A DNA stretch of 64,000 bases from Bacteroidales bacterium 52_46 (GTDB lineage Bacteria > Bacteroidota > Bacteroidia > Bacteroidales > Muribaculaceae): contig MNQK01000001.1 of NCBI GenBank assembly GCA_001915385.1, positions 1 to 64,000 of the forward strand, read 5' to 3'. Each line of letters starts with the position of its first letter. Position 1 is the first letter of the stretch. This document shows, piece after piece, positions 42,388 to 49,695 of this stretch. The position numbers and the translations under genes are program-made. A model generated the notes under the pieces. It saw only the letters and a list, made by a program, of their open reading frames with translations, ran no database searches and was not told where the DNA came from.

Positions 42388-44487
42388 CTAATTGTCCGAA
42401 GCTCTAAGCATAACGGCCGCCCCTCCGCCGGGAGCTAATTCCAGCGCAATCACGCTCTTGCTATCCACCTTCTTGGTATAAATCTTATACGACTTGGGAT
42501 TGCTGCAGTAATCGGCATCCTTCCCGTCCTCATACACGGTAGCCACATACTTCTTCCCTTTCGGCAGGAAATCGAGCTTAATCTTCGTCTTGCGCGCATT
42601 CTCATCAGTTATCGCACCGATATACCAGTCATCGCTGTTTTTATCCTGACGCGCCACAGTGATATAATCGCCCGGCTCCGCTTCGAGATATACCGAAGTC
42701 TTCCACTCCACAGGCACAGCCTTGATAAACTCGAATGCATCGGCATACTTGCGATAGCTATCCGGCTTATCGCACGCCATCTGCATAGGCGACGGCATAG
42801 TCAGATACAACGCTAACTGTCGTGCCACCGTCGTACCCGGCTTCGACCCGTTGCCGAAACCGTAGGAAGCCAAGTCCGTCTCGACAATACCGGGCGTATA
42901 ATCCATCGGGCCGCCTTTCAATCGGGTAAACGGCAATATCGTGGTGTGTTCCGGAGGATTACCACCCATAGCCTCATACTCACCGCCACGGGCCGATTCC
43001 TGCGCCACCCAGTTAGGCCATGTGCGCATCAGTCCCGTAGGTCGTACAGCCTCATGACTGTTCACCATAATCTTATGGTCAGCGGCACGTCGCACCACTT
43101 CGATATAGTGGTCATTCATCCATTGCGACGAATGATGCTCGCCGCGCGGTATGATATAACCCACATATCCGGTTTTCACGGCATCATATCCATGAGCATT
43201 CATAAAATCAAAGGCCGCGTCGAGCTGACGTTCGTAATCAGCCGCATTGGCCGAAGTCTCGTGATGCATTATAAGTTTCACACCCTTATTCTTGGCATAC
43301 ATTTCAAGCTCCTCTACATCAAAATCGGGATAAGCCTTGTCAAAAAGGAAATGACGGTTCTTACGCCCCTCGGTCCAGGTCTCCCAACCTTCATTCCAGC
43401 CCTCTACAAGCACACTTTTGATACCCGATTCCGCAGCGAAATCTATATACTTTTTCACATTCTCCGTATTGGCGGCATGTCGTCCGTTCGGTTTCACCTT
43501 CGTATAATCCGTCACACCGGGACGCGTGCTGAGGTCATCGCTGTAAGCCCATGAATTACCGCCGAGAAACATCTCCCACCATACGCCCATGAACTTCTGC
43601 GGATAGATCCACGACGTATCCTCGATTTTCGAAGGCTCATTCAGATTGAATATCAGTTGCGACGCCAGTATGTCGCGGGCGTCGTCGCTTATTATCAGTG
43701 TACGCCACGGCGTGCTGAAAGGCAGCTGCACATATCCCTCCATACCGTCAGCGCCCGGAGTCAGGTGCGACTTGAAACTCAGCTTGGCTGTATCGACATC
43801 AAGAGCCATCGCCGGATACCCTACGAGCGCAGCCTCATGCACATTCACATACACCTTTCCTTCAGGATGCTTCATCATCACCGGAGTCTGCACGGCCAGA
43901 CCGTCTATAAGCGTCGACTCCGAATGACGTGCACGCGGCATTTTCTCACCCAGCTCACTGATTGCAGATTTCGTATATAGGAACTCATCTGTATCATAAT
44001 CGCCCGGTATAGCAAATACCGTATAGTCATCGGCAAAATTAAACTCCGTATTTTCACCCGTCACCGACAGGAAATAATTGTCACCGCTCTGAGGCAACTC
44101 ATATCTGAAGCCCACACCGTCGTCAAATACCCTGACACGCAGATTAAAATCCAATCCGTCCTTCCCCCTGAACTTGCCCAACAGCTCGTTATAATGGTTC
44201 CTTACCTCGGCAAACTCTCCCCATACCGGAGTCCACACCTCATCAAACATCGTAACCTCATCAAACTCCACACCATACCCCGCACCTATAGTACCCTCCT
44301 TGGCCGAAATCCCCAATCCGCTCTCAGCCACCACAGGCATCCCCTTATAGCTGACACTATAAACAGGTTTCCCCGACCCGTCCACATCCACATTCACCTC
44401 AATACCGCCGTCAGGCGACGTAACCACAGCTGCCCCGCACCCCACGGCGCAGCCCATACCCAGAAACAAAAACAAACTCTTCATCAC
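42388..44487 (-). CDS. GH97 alpha-glucosidase (SusB-like)
   Basis: 699 aa. An N-terminal signal with Cys (GCAVGCGA) could be SpI or a lipoprotein signal. A GH97 N-terminal beta-sandwich (about 20-280) precedes a barrel with VGVWWEM-type motifs. The acidic residues expected of the inverting SusB-type group occur in IMHHETSA, NSHEAVRPTGL and QESARGGEYEA. These enzymes release glucose from maltooligosaccharides in the periplasm with a calcium ion. The full length fits SusB (about 700-740). With the GH31, GH13 and SusE/F-like proteins in this window it makes a dispersed starch-degrading set. Confidence 0.92.
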   Translation of the reverse strand: MMKSLFLFLGMGCAVGCGAAVVTSPDGGIEVNVDVDGSGKPVYSVSYKGMPVVAESGLGISAKEGTIGAGYGVEFDEVTMFDEVWTPVWGEFAEVRNHYNELLGKFRGKDGLDFNLRVRVFDDGVGFRYELPQSGDNYFLSVTGENTEFNFADDYTVFAIPGDYDTDEFLYTKSAISELGEKMPRARHSESTLIDGLAVQTPVMMKHPEGKVYVNVHEAALVGYPAMALDVDTAKLSFKSHLTPGADGMEGYVQLPFSTPWRTLIISDDARDILASQLIFNLNEPSKIEDTSWIYPQKFMGVWWEMFLGGNSWAYSDDLSTRPGVTDYTKVKPNGRHAANTENVKKYIDFAAESGIKSVLVEGWNEGWETWTEGRKNRHFLFDKAYPDFDVEELEMYAKNKGVKLIMHHETSANAADYERQLDAAFDFMNAHGYDAVKTGYVGYIIPRGEHHSSQWMNDHYIEVVRRAADHKIMVNSHEAVRPTGLMRTWPNWVAQESARGGEYEAMGGNPPEHTTILPFTRLKGGPMDYTPGIVETDLASYGFGNGSKPGTTVARQLALYLTMPSPMQMACDKPDSYRKYADAFEFIKAVPVEWKTSVYLEAEPGDYITVARQDKNSDDWYIGAITDENARKTKIKLDFLPKGKKYVATVYEDGKDADYCSNPKSYKIYTKKVDSKSVIALELAPGGGAAVMLRASDN

Positions 44488-44583
44488 AATATCAAATAAT
44501 TAAAAAGATTAAACTAATAAAAAATAACATTCAACATCCGACCCATCACCCTCATCCAACCTACAACCGGTCTTAAATCTTAA

Positions 44584-44690
44584 CAATTCGGCCTATTGGC
44601 CCTATTAGCCCCATTACTCCTATTGGCCTTATTAGTCCTATTGGCCTTATTAGTCCTATTGGCCCCATTGCCCCTACCCCTCCAACCAAT
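44584..44690. repeat. 9-bp minisatellite (ATTGGCCTT/ATTAGTCCT type)
   Basis: About eleven 9-bp units alternate between ATTGGCCYT-like and ATTAGTCCT-like forms. It lies in the gap 44488-44888, whose other content is the A/T-rich GH97 leader and the tRNA promoter region. Open reading frames through it are by-products of the 9-bp period. Confidence 0.75.
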
Positions 44691-44805
44691 ACCAACACCT
44701 GCCCCATCTGCAAATTTAAAAAAACTTTTTCTCAAAAAAGCGTCAAAAACATACAAACCCACCAAAAAAATTCACAAAAAACTCGCAAAAACAAAAAAAA
44801 TACCG

Positions 44806-44813
44806 TACCTTTG
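44806..44813 (+). promoter_or_regulatory. -7 box of tRNA-Ser
   Basis: TACCTTTG matches TAnnTTTG 75 bp before the mature tRNA. The upstream A-rich stretch has no clear -33 box. Confidence 0.65.
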
Positions 44814-44888
44814 CACCGCAAACGCCCTCAAAGCACATCAAGCCAAGCACATCAAGCCAAGCACAACAACATCAAATCACCAAACATT

Positions 44889-44976
44889 GGAGCGGTGCTC
44901 GAGTGGCTGAAGAGGCACGCCTGGAAAGCGTGTAACCGGCACAACCGGTTCCCGAGTTCGAATCTCGGTCGCTCCG
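44889..44976 (+). tRNA. tRNA-Ser (anticodon GGA)
   Basis: Acceptor GGAGCGG (44889-44895) pairs with TCGCTCC (44969-44975), with discriminator G at 44976. The anticodon stem CACGC/GCGTG holds loop CTGGAAA, anticodon GGA, which reads UCC and UCU. A long variable arm (CCGG...CCGG) and T-arm CGAGTTCGAATCTCG are typical of class II tRNA-Ser. Length 88; CCA is not encoded. Confidence 0.97.
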
Positions 44977-44990
44977 CTAAATACAGACAA

Positions 44991-45026
44991 AACTCCTGCA
45001 AGCAGTATTTCTTGCGGGAGTTTTTT
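44991..45026 (+). terminator. tRNA-Ser terminator
   Basis: AACTCCTGCAAG (44991-45002) pairs with CTTGCGGGAGTT (45011-45022), one G-U type mismatch, followed by TTTT. Confidence 0.85.
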
Positions 45027-45070
45027 ATAAGACATATCTGATATAAATTATTATATATCAACCCAATACA

Positions 45071-45724
45071 TTATTCACCATTGGCATTCAGCCAGTCGGT
45101 TCTGACTTTATCGGGAAGATGGGTCACCTTGAAGTCGGAGAATGTAGCCTTAAATCCCTCACCGTCGGGACAGGCTGCAAACATTCCGATTTTCACGGGA
45201 CAGTTGGCTGCCATCCAGGCATTGCGCATCATAATGTATTCCTTGTCGTCAAACGAATAGAATATTTCTATTGCGTCCAAGCGCCGCACCGCTTTTATCC
45301 AGATATATTCCACCGGCTTATCAAGAGAAATGACGCTCCAGTCTGAAGTATGATGTGTCACAACCGTACTCAGATTATATTTTCCATCAACAAACTCGAT
45401 TCCTGTCTTGATATAGTTCTCATGATCGATACGTATCATCATTCCGGCCTGGTCGAAACGAACTTTGTAATCGCCCGAAATTTTCACCTTGGCCTCAAAC
45501 TCACCGCCGTATTCCGCATAATAAAACGGTGCGTCATCGACAGTAAATCCATAGTGCGATATGCGCCAGTAGTCACTCTTCGGTGTCACGTCCATGGTAA
45601 GGGTTTTGCCGGATATTTCCCAACCGGACGGTTCATTGAACCAGTTCATTTTCTCAAGTGTCTGTCCCGATAATATCTGGCCGGTCAATGCCGCCAGCAT
45701 GATTAGATAGTGTCTCACTTTCAT
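45071..45724 (-). CDS. DUF1349 concanavalin-like secreted protein
   Basis: 217 aa with a signal peptide (MKVRHYLIMLAALTGQILS). The remainder matches DUF1349 (YesU-like) beta-jellyroll proteins: KMNWFNEPSGWEISG, TPKSDYWRISHYGF, KVRFDQAGMMIRIDHENYIK and AACPDGEGFKATFSDF. The fold is a concanavalin-type lectin/glucanase sandwich, and members are thought to bind or act on carbohydrates. It begins 6 bp after the stop of the sugar acetyltransferase gene, so both are expressed from the promoter at 46367. Confidence 0.85.
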   Translation of the reverse strand: MKVRHYLIMLAALTGQILSGQTLEKMNWFNEPSGWEISGKTLTMDVTPKSDYWRISHYGFTVDDAPFYYAEYGGEFEAKVKISGDYKVRFDQAGMMIRIDHENYIKTGIEFVDGKYNLSTVVTHHTSDWSVISLDKPVEYIWIKAVRRLDAIEIFYSFDDKEYIMMRNAWMAANCPVKIGMFAACPDGEGFKATFSDFKVTHLPDKVRTDWLNANGE

Positions 45725-45730
45725 TGTTTG

Positions 45731-46297
45731 TTATTGTTTGTTTGTAATTGTCCTGATTACGCGGCACGGGTTACCGACCGCCACACTGTTTGAAGGAATA
45801 TCTTTTGTTACGACACTGCCCGCTCCTATCACACAGTTGTTGCCTATTGTGACACCGGGAAGCACCGAGACTCCGGCGCCGAACCATACATCGTTGCCTA
45901 CGATTATCGGCCTCGCATATTCCAGCCCTTTGTTCCGTTCAGCGGCATCGACAGGATGCCCTGCCGTATAAAATCCGCAATTGGGCGCTATGAACACATT
46001 GTCGCCGAACGTGACCGGAGCCTCATCAAGTATCACCAGATTGAAATTGGCAAAAAAATTCTTTCCAACTCGGATATTATATCCGTAATCGCAATAGAAC
46101 GGTTGTTCGACAAGCAACCCGTCACCTGCCGCACCGAGTATCTTTCGCAACAATGCATCTCGACCTGCAATATCCTTGGGACGCAAATCATTATAATCCC
46201 GGCACAGCTCCTTGCACTCAAGCCTCTCCTCAATCAATTGCGGGTCATAATTGGCATCATATATCATGCCGCAAAGCATCTTCTCTTTTTCAGTCAT
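45731..46297 (-). CDS. maa: Maltose/galactoside O-acetyltransferase (LacA/Maa type)
   Basis: 188 aa. The N-terminal Mac domain (MTEKEKMLCGMIYDANYDPQ) precedes the left-handed beta-helix built of hexapeptide repeats (residues about 70-180), with catalytic His in FYTAGHPVD and the signatures IVGNDVWFGAGVSVLPGVTI and IGAGSVVTKDIPSNSVAVG. These enzymes acetylate sugars with acetyl-CoA, perhaps to detoxify excess intracellular sugars. Length fits the family. First gene of an operon with the DUF1349 gene. Maltose as substrate is inferred from subgroup and context. Confidence 0.9.
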   Translation of the reverse strand: MTEKEKMLCGMIYDANYDPQLIEERLECKELCRDYNDLRPKDIAGRDALLRKILGAAGDGLLVEQPFYCDYGYNIRVGKNFFANFNLVILDEAPVTFGDNVFIAPNCGFYTAGHPVDAAERNKGLEYARPIIVGNDVWFGAGVSVLPGVTIGNNCVIGAGSVVTKDIPSNSVAVGNPCRVIRTITNKQ

Positions 46298-46366
46298 TGT
46301 CGTGTAATAATCTTATCATTTTCCTCAGCCAACCCAATACCTCACCCCGACATCTCAAAACCATTG

Positions 46367-46397
46367 CAAAAATAACCATTACCACAATGACATGCAA
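46367..46397 (-). promoter_or_regulatory. Promoter of the maa-DUF1349 operon
   Basis: On the minus strand TTG (46397-46395), 20 bp, then TATTTTTG (46374-46367). The predicted leader is about 65 nt. Confidence 0.75.
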
Positions 46398-46415
46398 TGG
46401 TTATAAATAACCATT
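46372..46415. promoter_or_regulatory. Candidate operator: AATGGTTAT palindrome plus half-site
   Basis: AATGGTTAT-AA-ATAACCATT (46396-46415) is a perfect 20-bp palindrome at the -33 box. The half-site ATAACCATT occurs again at 46372-46380 overlapping the -7 box. This layout is expected for a repressor or a dimeric regulator of the sugar acetyltransferase operon. The cognate regulator is not identified. Confidence 0.6.
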
Positions 46416-46420
46416 TTTAT

Positions 46421-46464
46421 ATCACACACGACCCGCGGCATCACTGTCGCGGGTCGTGTGTGAT
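46421..46464. terminator. Strong hairpin downstream of the beta-barrel gene
   Basis: ATCACACACGACCCGCG (46421-46437) and CGCGGGTCGTGTGTGAT (46448-46464) pair perfectly (17 bp, 10-nt loop). No T-tract follows on either strand, so it may act through RNA stability as much as termination. Confidence 0.6.
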
Positions 46465-46511
46465 TGAATGAAAAAACTGTCTGTATTATCGTTTGAATCA
46501 AGCGATTTCCT

Positions 46512-48590
46512 TTACCTTCCTCCGGTAGTTGAGCGGTCGGCGTCTGCGTTTACCTCAACAAGTTTCTGCGCGCCGCGTTTCTGTCGTCCCCACTGCACGT
46601 TGTAGCTCACCGTGATGTATGGCATGCGCATGTTCAGACGCATGTGCTGTTCGTTGGTATTCCACTTGCTCATCATCTTCGAGCCCTGGTCATACTTGCC
46701 GAATGGCATGAGTATGCCGGCGCCAAACTGCCACTGCTTCCAGTTATAACTCAAATCAATGACATTAAGGTCTTCTCCCCAGCTTATTTTCTCGCCCCAT
46801 AAATCGCGCTGTGCACGTTGATATTCCCCTGTCAGCACAAAGCCCCAGTGCGCCAACTGCACAGTTGCATTGCCGCTCCAGCCGTTGTTGCGCAAGTCAT
46901 ATCCCACCCCGCGCATGCGCTCCATGCGAAACTGCACATAACCGCTCACGGTGAGCCAGTCAGGTATGATTTCTATCTGCGGAGCGAGGAAAAACGACAG
47001 GTTTTGCAGCCCACGGCTGTTCTCGTATGTAGTGACCAGTTTCTCGTCGTCCCACTGCAGCAAGGGAGTGATGGCATTTGGCGACGTGAATGCCCTGATG
47101 CCGAACGAGCCGTCTACACGCGGCAGGCTGAACCCGTAACGGAATGTCAGCATATACGAATTGGCCGTCTTGAGGTTCGGATTGCCGACTCTCCACTGAA
47201 ATCCGTCGAGCTGCTGCGGCACGACATTGGTCTCGGCAAGCGACGGCGTCGACTGCCACGATGTGAAATTGAGCCGCAGATTATGGTTACTGTTAATCGA
47301 ATATGTCAGCGTGGCCTTCGGACGCGCGCTCCACGTATGGTTTCCCCTGTTGGATTCTTTGAAAAGGAAATCGGTATACTGCGCGCCAATGCCTGCGGTA
47401 GCGGTCCATTTGCCGAAACGGCGGAAATATTCGGCAAAGAAATACACCTTGTCCTGACGCTGATGGAAAATATCTCCTCCGAGCGACATATATTCCGACC
47501 GGTTACGGTTGGCATTATACGACACTCCTGCCGTAAAACGCGACTTGCTCCAGTTCTTCACATAGTCGGCCTCGATGGCATACGCCTGGTTGCGGTCGCG
47601 TATGTCGGTATGAATGTCGGTTCGAGGTGAAGGTGCTCCGGCAAGTTGCTCTATATAGTCTGAATATGACTTTCCGTAATAAAACGAACTCTGGAAGTCG
47701 ACAATAAGCATCTGATTGCGGCTGAAATTCTGCTGTAGATAGAGTGACAGCGACGGAGTCGAACCTTTTGACCCCTGAATATCTGACAGCAATATATCGT
47801 CAGAACCGTCACTGAGCGACAATAATCCTTTATAACCGGTTTTATTTGTAAAATCATGGAAAAATCCGAGCTCGGCAATGAATACGGTAGTGTCCGGTTT
47901 GATGTAATTGTATGAAGCCCATGCGTTGCCAAACGTATTGTCTATCGCGCCACCGCGTGGCGTTTCCTGTCGGGTCAGCGCTGTGCCGTCGGGATATGTA
48001 AACGTCTCTGTATAGTCGCGATGGGTCTTTACTTTGTTTGTCAGCTTGTAATTTGCCCCGACCTCCCACTGCGAGTGCCCGGTATTGAATTTGGCGTCGG
48101 CCATATAAAATCCCCACGCCTGGTTCAGTGCCGGACGAGCCTGCGTCTGGAGCGAGCCTCCGACAGTAGGATTTGTGACAATAAAATTGAGCACGTATGT
48201 AGCTCCGCCGTAACGCAGTCCGGGATTGTCAATCCACTCCACGCGCTTGATTGTTTCAGGAAGCAGCGCACGCACCTGGGTTATTGTTGATTCCCGGCCA
48301 TTTATTCGTAACTGTACCGACTGCCCGGCAGCTTCTACCGTGCCAAGCACGTCGCTCACCGCAAGCGTCGGAATCATCAGGTTAGTGAGCAGCTGCAAGC
48401 CATTTTTTGAAGCCTCGACAGCGCTTTGCGACGGGTGGTACACCTCCATGTCGGCCTTGCGCACCACTCTGGGTGCCTCGACTACAATTTCTTCAAGTTC
48501 CTTGACCGGAATAGAATCCGTACTTTCCGTCTGGGCGCCGGCCAACAAGGCGCAAGGCAACATAACGGCTGCTGACAACTTATGTTTCAT
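46512..48590 (-). CDS. Outer-membrane beta-barrel protein with TonB-receptor-like plug
   Basis: About 692 aa from ATG 48590 (MKHKLSAAVMLPCALLAGAQ, signal peptide); the ORF extends upstream but through the promoter. The N-terminal part (KELEEIVVEAPRVVRKADME, VQLRINGRESTITQVRALLP, VEWIDNPGLRYGG) resembles a TonB-dependent receptor plug, and the rest is a long barrel ending in PYITVSYNVQWG. Such 'outer membrane beta-barrel family' proteins lack the SusC extension and are usually linked to ECF sigma or anti-sigma systems. Substrate unknown. An ECF-type promoter is seen upstream. Confidence 0.8.
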   Translation of the reverse strand: MKHKLSAAVMLPCALLAGAQTESTDSIPVKELEEIVVEAPRVVRKADMEVYHPSQSAVEASKNGLQLLTNLMIPTLAVSDVLGTVEAAGQSVQLRINGRESTITQVRALLPETIKRVEWIDNPGLRYGGATYVLNFIVTNPTVGGSLQTQARPALNQAWGFYMADAKFNTGHSQWEVGANYKLTNKVKTHRDYTETFTYPDGTALTRQETPRGGAIDNTFGNAWASYNYIKPDTTVFIAELGFFHDFTNKTGYKGLLSLSDGSDDILLSDIQGSKGSTPSLSLYLQQNFSRNQMLIVDFQSSFYYGKSYSDYIEQLAGAPSPRTDIHTDIRDRNQAYAIEADYVKNWSKSRFTAGVSYNANRNRSEYMSLGGDIFHQRQDKVYFFAEYFRRFGKWTATAGIGAQYTDFLFKESNRGNHTWSARPKATLTYSINSNHNLRLNFTSWQSTPSLAETNVVPQQLDGFQWRVGNPNLKTANSYMLTFRYGFSLPRVDGSFGIRAFTSPNAITPLLQWDDEKLVTTYENSRGLQNLSFFLAPQIEIIPDWLTVSGYVQFRMERMRGVGYDLRNNGWSGNATVQLAHWGFVLTGEYQRAQRDLWGEKISWGEDLNVIDLSYNWKQWQFGAGILMPFGKYDQGSKMMSKWNTNEQHMRLNMRMPYITVSYNVQWGRQKRGAQKLVEVNADADRSTTGGR

Positions 48591-48655
48591 CTCAATTGGT
48601 AATATTTGTTCATTTCGATTGATAAAATTTTTAAAAGGAACCTTTTTACCATTAA

Positions 48656-48682
48656 GACGGAAAAACACCCTCGATTGTTACA
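48656..48682 (-). promoter_or_regulatory. Candidate ECF-sigma promoter
   Basis: On the minus strand TGTAAC (48682-48677), exactly 17 bp, then CGTC (48659-48656). This is the ECF-type TGTAAC-N17-CGWC pattern known for SigX-like sigma factors. The leader would be about 58 nt before ATG 48590. No TAnnTTTG box lies in the same place. Confidence 0.55.
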
Positions 48683-48760
48683 CCCTACGCCACATAAATA
48701 AAAAATTCCCGCAGATGAAAACATCGGCCACTACCTTTGTCGCGCCTGACAATCAGGCTC

Positions 48761-48784
48761 ATAGCAGCCGCAGTTTTTAACTGC
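48761..48784. repeat. CCGCAGTT hairpin of the TAGYAGCCGC family
   Basis: ATAGCAGCCGCAGTTTTTAA then CTGCGG forms an 8-bp stem with a TTT loop. It lies past the stop of the leftward lipoprotein gene (48816). An orphan rightward TACCTTTG box is at 48732-48739. Confidence 0.55.
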
Positions 48785-48815
48785 GGAAATTTTCAGATAT
48801 AGCCCCTTTATTTCT

Positions 48816-49259
48816 TTAAGGCAGAGTTAAATCATTCCGGCGCCGGAATTTTATCTGAGGCTTTGACTCGCCGGTTTCCCTCAATATCATTTCCGAAGCT
48901 GTCAGCTTTTCCACGATATAATATACAGGCTCACCGACCGTCTCATCACCCTCCTTCAATACGATGTCAAGATATACCGGATTCTCGTTTGCCGGGTCTG
49001 ACACATGCCATGAATACGACTTGTCATATATCGGATTACCACTGGCGCTAAGGTAATAAGTATTCAGATTTCCCCATGACCACGTAAGTTCACTCCGGGT
49101 AGTAAAATCATAGATGCACGTATATTCCGGGCTGTCTTCCGATACCACTTCCCACTGTCCTTTAATCAATTTAGTATCCATCATATCATCGTCGTCATTA
49201 CAGCCACTGACTGCGACCGACAACAATGCTGTCAGAAACATCAACGCATATTTTCTCAT
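48816..49259 (-). CDS. Small lipocalin-like lipoprotein
   Basis: 147 aa. A signal peptide with lipobox VSGC (Cys20) is followed by an Asp-rich spacer (NDDDDMMD). The body (LIKGQWEVVSEDSPEYTCIY, then ...IVEKLTASEMILRETG) has the strand pattern and the KGxWEV opening of small lipocalin-like Bacteroidales lipoproteins. The ligand is unknown. Monocistronic. Confidence 0.7.
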   Translation of the reverse strand: MRKYALMFLTALLSVAVSGCNDDDDMMDTKLIKGQWEVVSEDSPEYTCIYDFTTRSELTWSWGNLNTYYLSASGNPIYDKSYSWHVSDPANENPVYLDIVLKEGDETVGEPVYYIVEKLTASEMILRETGESKPQIKFRRRNDLTLP

Positions 49260-49456
49260 TTTATACAGATTTAAATTTAAGACAATCCCTTAATAAACGC
49301 ACCCTATCTGATTTTATTGTACGGCATCAGCAAAACCCTTTAGCATCGTAATCACGACCGTAATCACACCTACCATAATCATAAGTCATGGCGAGTTGTT
49401 ATATTGACGGAAAATTCGTAACTTTGGCACAATATTTGCAATATATTTTTCCGGCC

Positions 49457-49623
49457 TTAGAGATTGTATAAATTTATATGATGCAGATTTTGAGAGGGAT
49501 TGTCAGATGAATTTTTGCTTGCGATGAACGAGCGTAGCCGTAGCTACGTGACTGAATAGCGAGCAAAAAGACGCTGACAAGACCCTCAAAAGCAAAGTAA
49601 GATGAATTTTAGACAATCTCTAA
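49457..49623. repeat. 167-bp inverted-repeat element with 11-bp perfect termini
   Basis: The ends are TTAGAGATTGT (49457-49467) and ACAATCTCTAA (49613-49623). Internal matches include TTTTGAGAGGGATTGTCAG against CTGACAAGACCCTCAAAA and TTTTTGCT against AGCAAAAA. A central palindrome sits around CGTAGCCGTAGCTACG. It has no coding capacity and lies 72 bp upstream of lon in the 436-base gap 49260-49695, whose left part shows nothing else I can support. MITE or structured RNA. Confidence 0.75.
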
Positions 49624-49695
49624 AATTGCCGGAGCTTACCTGAAGCTCCGCAACGCCGACGCATAATTTTTTCAAAACCTGCAACTTTCAGTCTA

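Noticed and set aside
44580..44910. Leu/Ala-rich rightward frame and Asn/Arg-rich leftward frame over the 9-bp array
   Set aside because: Produced by the minisatellite period; the rightward frame also runs into the tRNA.
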